Part shown: positions 43,708 through 43,864 of the stretch, one piece after another
How positions within the stretch are numbered: position 1 is the stretch's first letter
Layout of the letters: each line of letters starts with the position of its first letter
DNA from: an uncultured Candidatus Saccharibacteria bacterium
Lineage (GTDB): Bacteria > Patescibacteriota > Saccharimonadia > Saccharimonadales > Saccharimonadaceae
Reading direction: 5' to 3'
Assembly (NCBI GenBank): GCA_946404545.1
Contig: CAMJDZ010000005.1
Location: 1-43,864 of the forward strand
Length of the DNA: 43,864 bases
The notes under the pieces: generated by a model
The model's input: the letters and a program-made list of their open reading frames with translations, nothing else
Databases searched by the model: none
What the model was told of the DNA's origin: nothing
Position numbers and translations under genes: made by a program

Positions 43708-43864
43708 ATGATTACAAAAGACAACAAAGCCAAGGCTATTAAGAAGCTTGCCCGCAGCGACAAAGATGTCGGTTCTCCAGAGGTTCAGGTTGCTATTTTG
43801 ACTGAGCGCATCAAGGAAGTTACCGAGCATGTCAAGGCTAACAAGCACGATTTCATGGCAAAGC
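43708..43864 (+). CDS. rpsO: 30S ribosomal protein S15 (3' end outside window)
   Basis: The first 52 codons read [51 protein letters not shown], the standard S15 N-terminus with [14 protein letters not shown] and the HxKxNKHDF motif. The first part of the 16S rRNA-binding protein is seen; the rest lies beyond the window. Confidence 0.96.
   Translation, partial: MITKDNKAKAIKKLARSDKDVGSPEVQVAILTERIKEVTEHVKANKHDFMAK

Overview
The window looks like a chromosomal segment of a small-genome Patescibacteria/CPR bacterium, most probably Candidatus Saccharibacteria (TM7). This is judged from gene content and style, not from a database search. Genes are short and tightly packed with many 1-20 bp overlaps. 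The envelope genes are of monoderm type (FtsEX with a CHAP hydrolase, a DsbA-like oxidoreductase, surface proteins with InlB-type repeats and FISUMP domains). TGA is used as a stop and a UGA-reading release factor 2 is present, which argues against the recoded Absconditabacteria/Gracilibacteria.

Layout. 1-3215: end of gpmI, a membrane protein, a galU-type nucleotidyltransferase and a DUF167 protein. 3216-6474: an intergenic region with a candidate minus-strand small RNA, then a 987-aa surface protein. 6491-8654 (minus): rarA behind a double-Nudix protein. 8768-9304: a small coiled-coil protein. 9357-11812 (minus): a redox operon of superoxide reductase, a CPSC membrane protein, a DsbA-like protein and an SPFH protein. 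12121-12848: tRNA-Cys, tRNA-Leu and a DUF2569-like membrane protein. 12896-15746: a Fur-family regulator with a 7-1-7 operator and a ZnuA/C/B-type metal importer. 15784: tRNA-Gly. 15902-22056: an array of nine small unknown ORFs in eight transcription units, detailed below. 22055-22492 (minus): an unknown protein. 22603-26897: htpX, a membrane protein, ligA and a deoxyribosyltransferase-like protein. 26925-27593 (minus): a protein with a sigma-region-4-like C-terminus. 27748-31358: CIRCE-clpC and prfB. 31380-35931: ftsE, ftsX, a CHAP hydrolase and ctpA, a cell-wall division module. 35966-39254: a DUF4868-like protein, tatD, two small proteins and a membrane HExxH protein. 39251-41266: CIRCE-clpP and radA. 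41304-43664: a second surface protein related to the first, with a near-identical promoter. 43708 to the end: start of rpsO.

The most unusual feature is the array at 15902-22056. Each transcription unit has its own sigma70-type promoter, a conserved transcript start AGTTTTAGGAC, a strong GAGGTG ribosome site, usually a TTG start, one ORF (one unit has two), and a GC-rich terminator. The stop codon or the bases just after it contain the complement of the leader (GTCCTAAAAC type). The two ends of each mRNA can therefore pair over 7-12 bp, and the pairing survives sequence change through G-U wobbles and compensating changes. Most of the proteins share a C-terminal aromatic FFYR-like helix motif, often behind an N-terminal coiled coil. 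I recognise no known family.

A second window-wide pattern is that many housekeeping genes (galU, Nudix, fur, htpX, clpC, prfB, ftsE, the CHAP gene, ctpA, the HExxH gene, clpP) have their ATG only 6-7 bases after a TATAAT-like -10 and no Shine-Dalgarno sequence, which predicts leaderless mRNAs. The array and accessory genes instead carry strong Shine-Dalgarno sequences.
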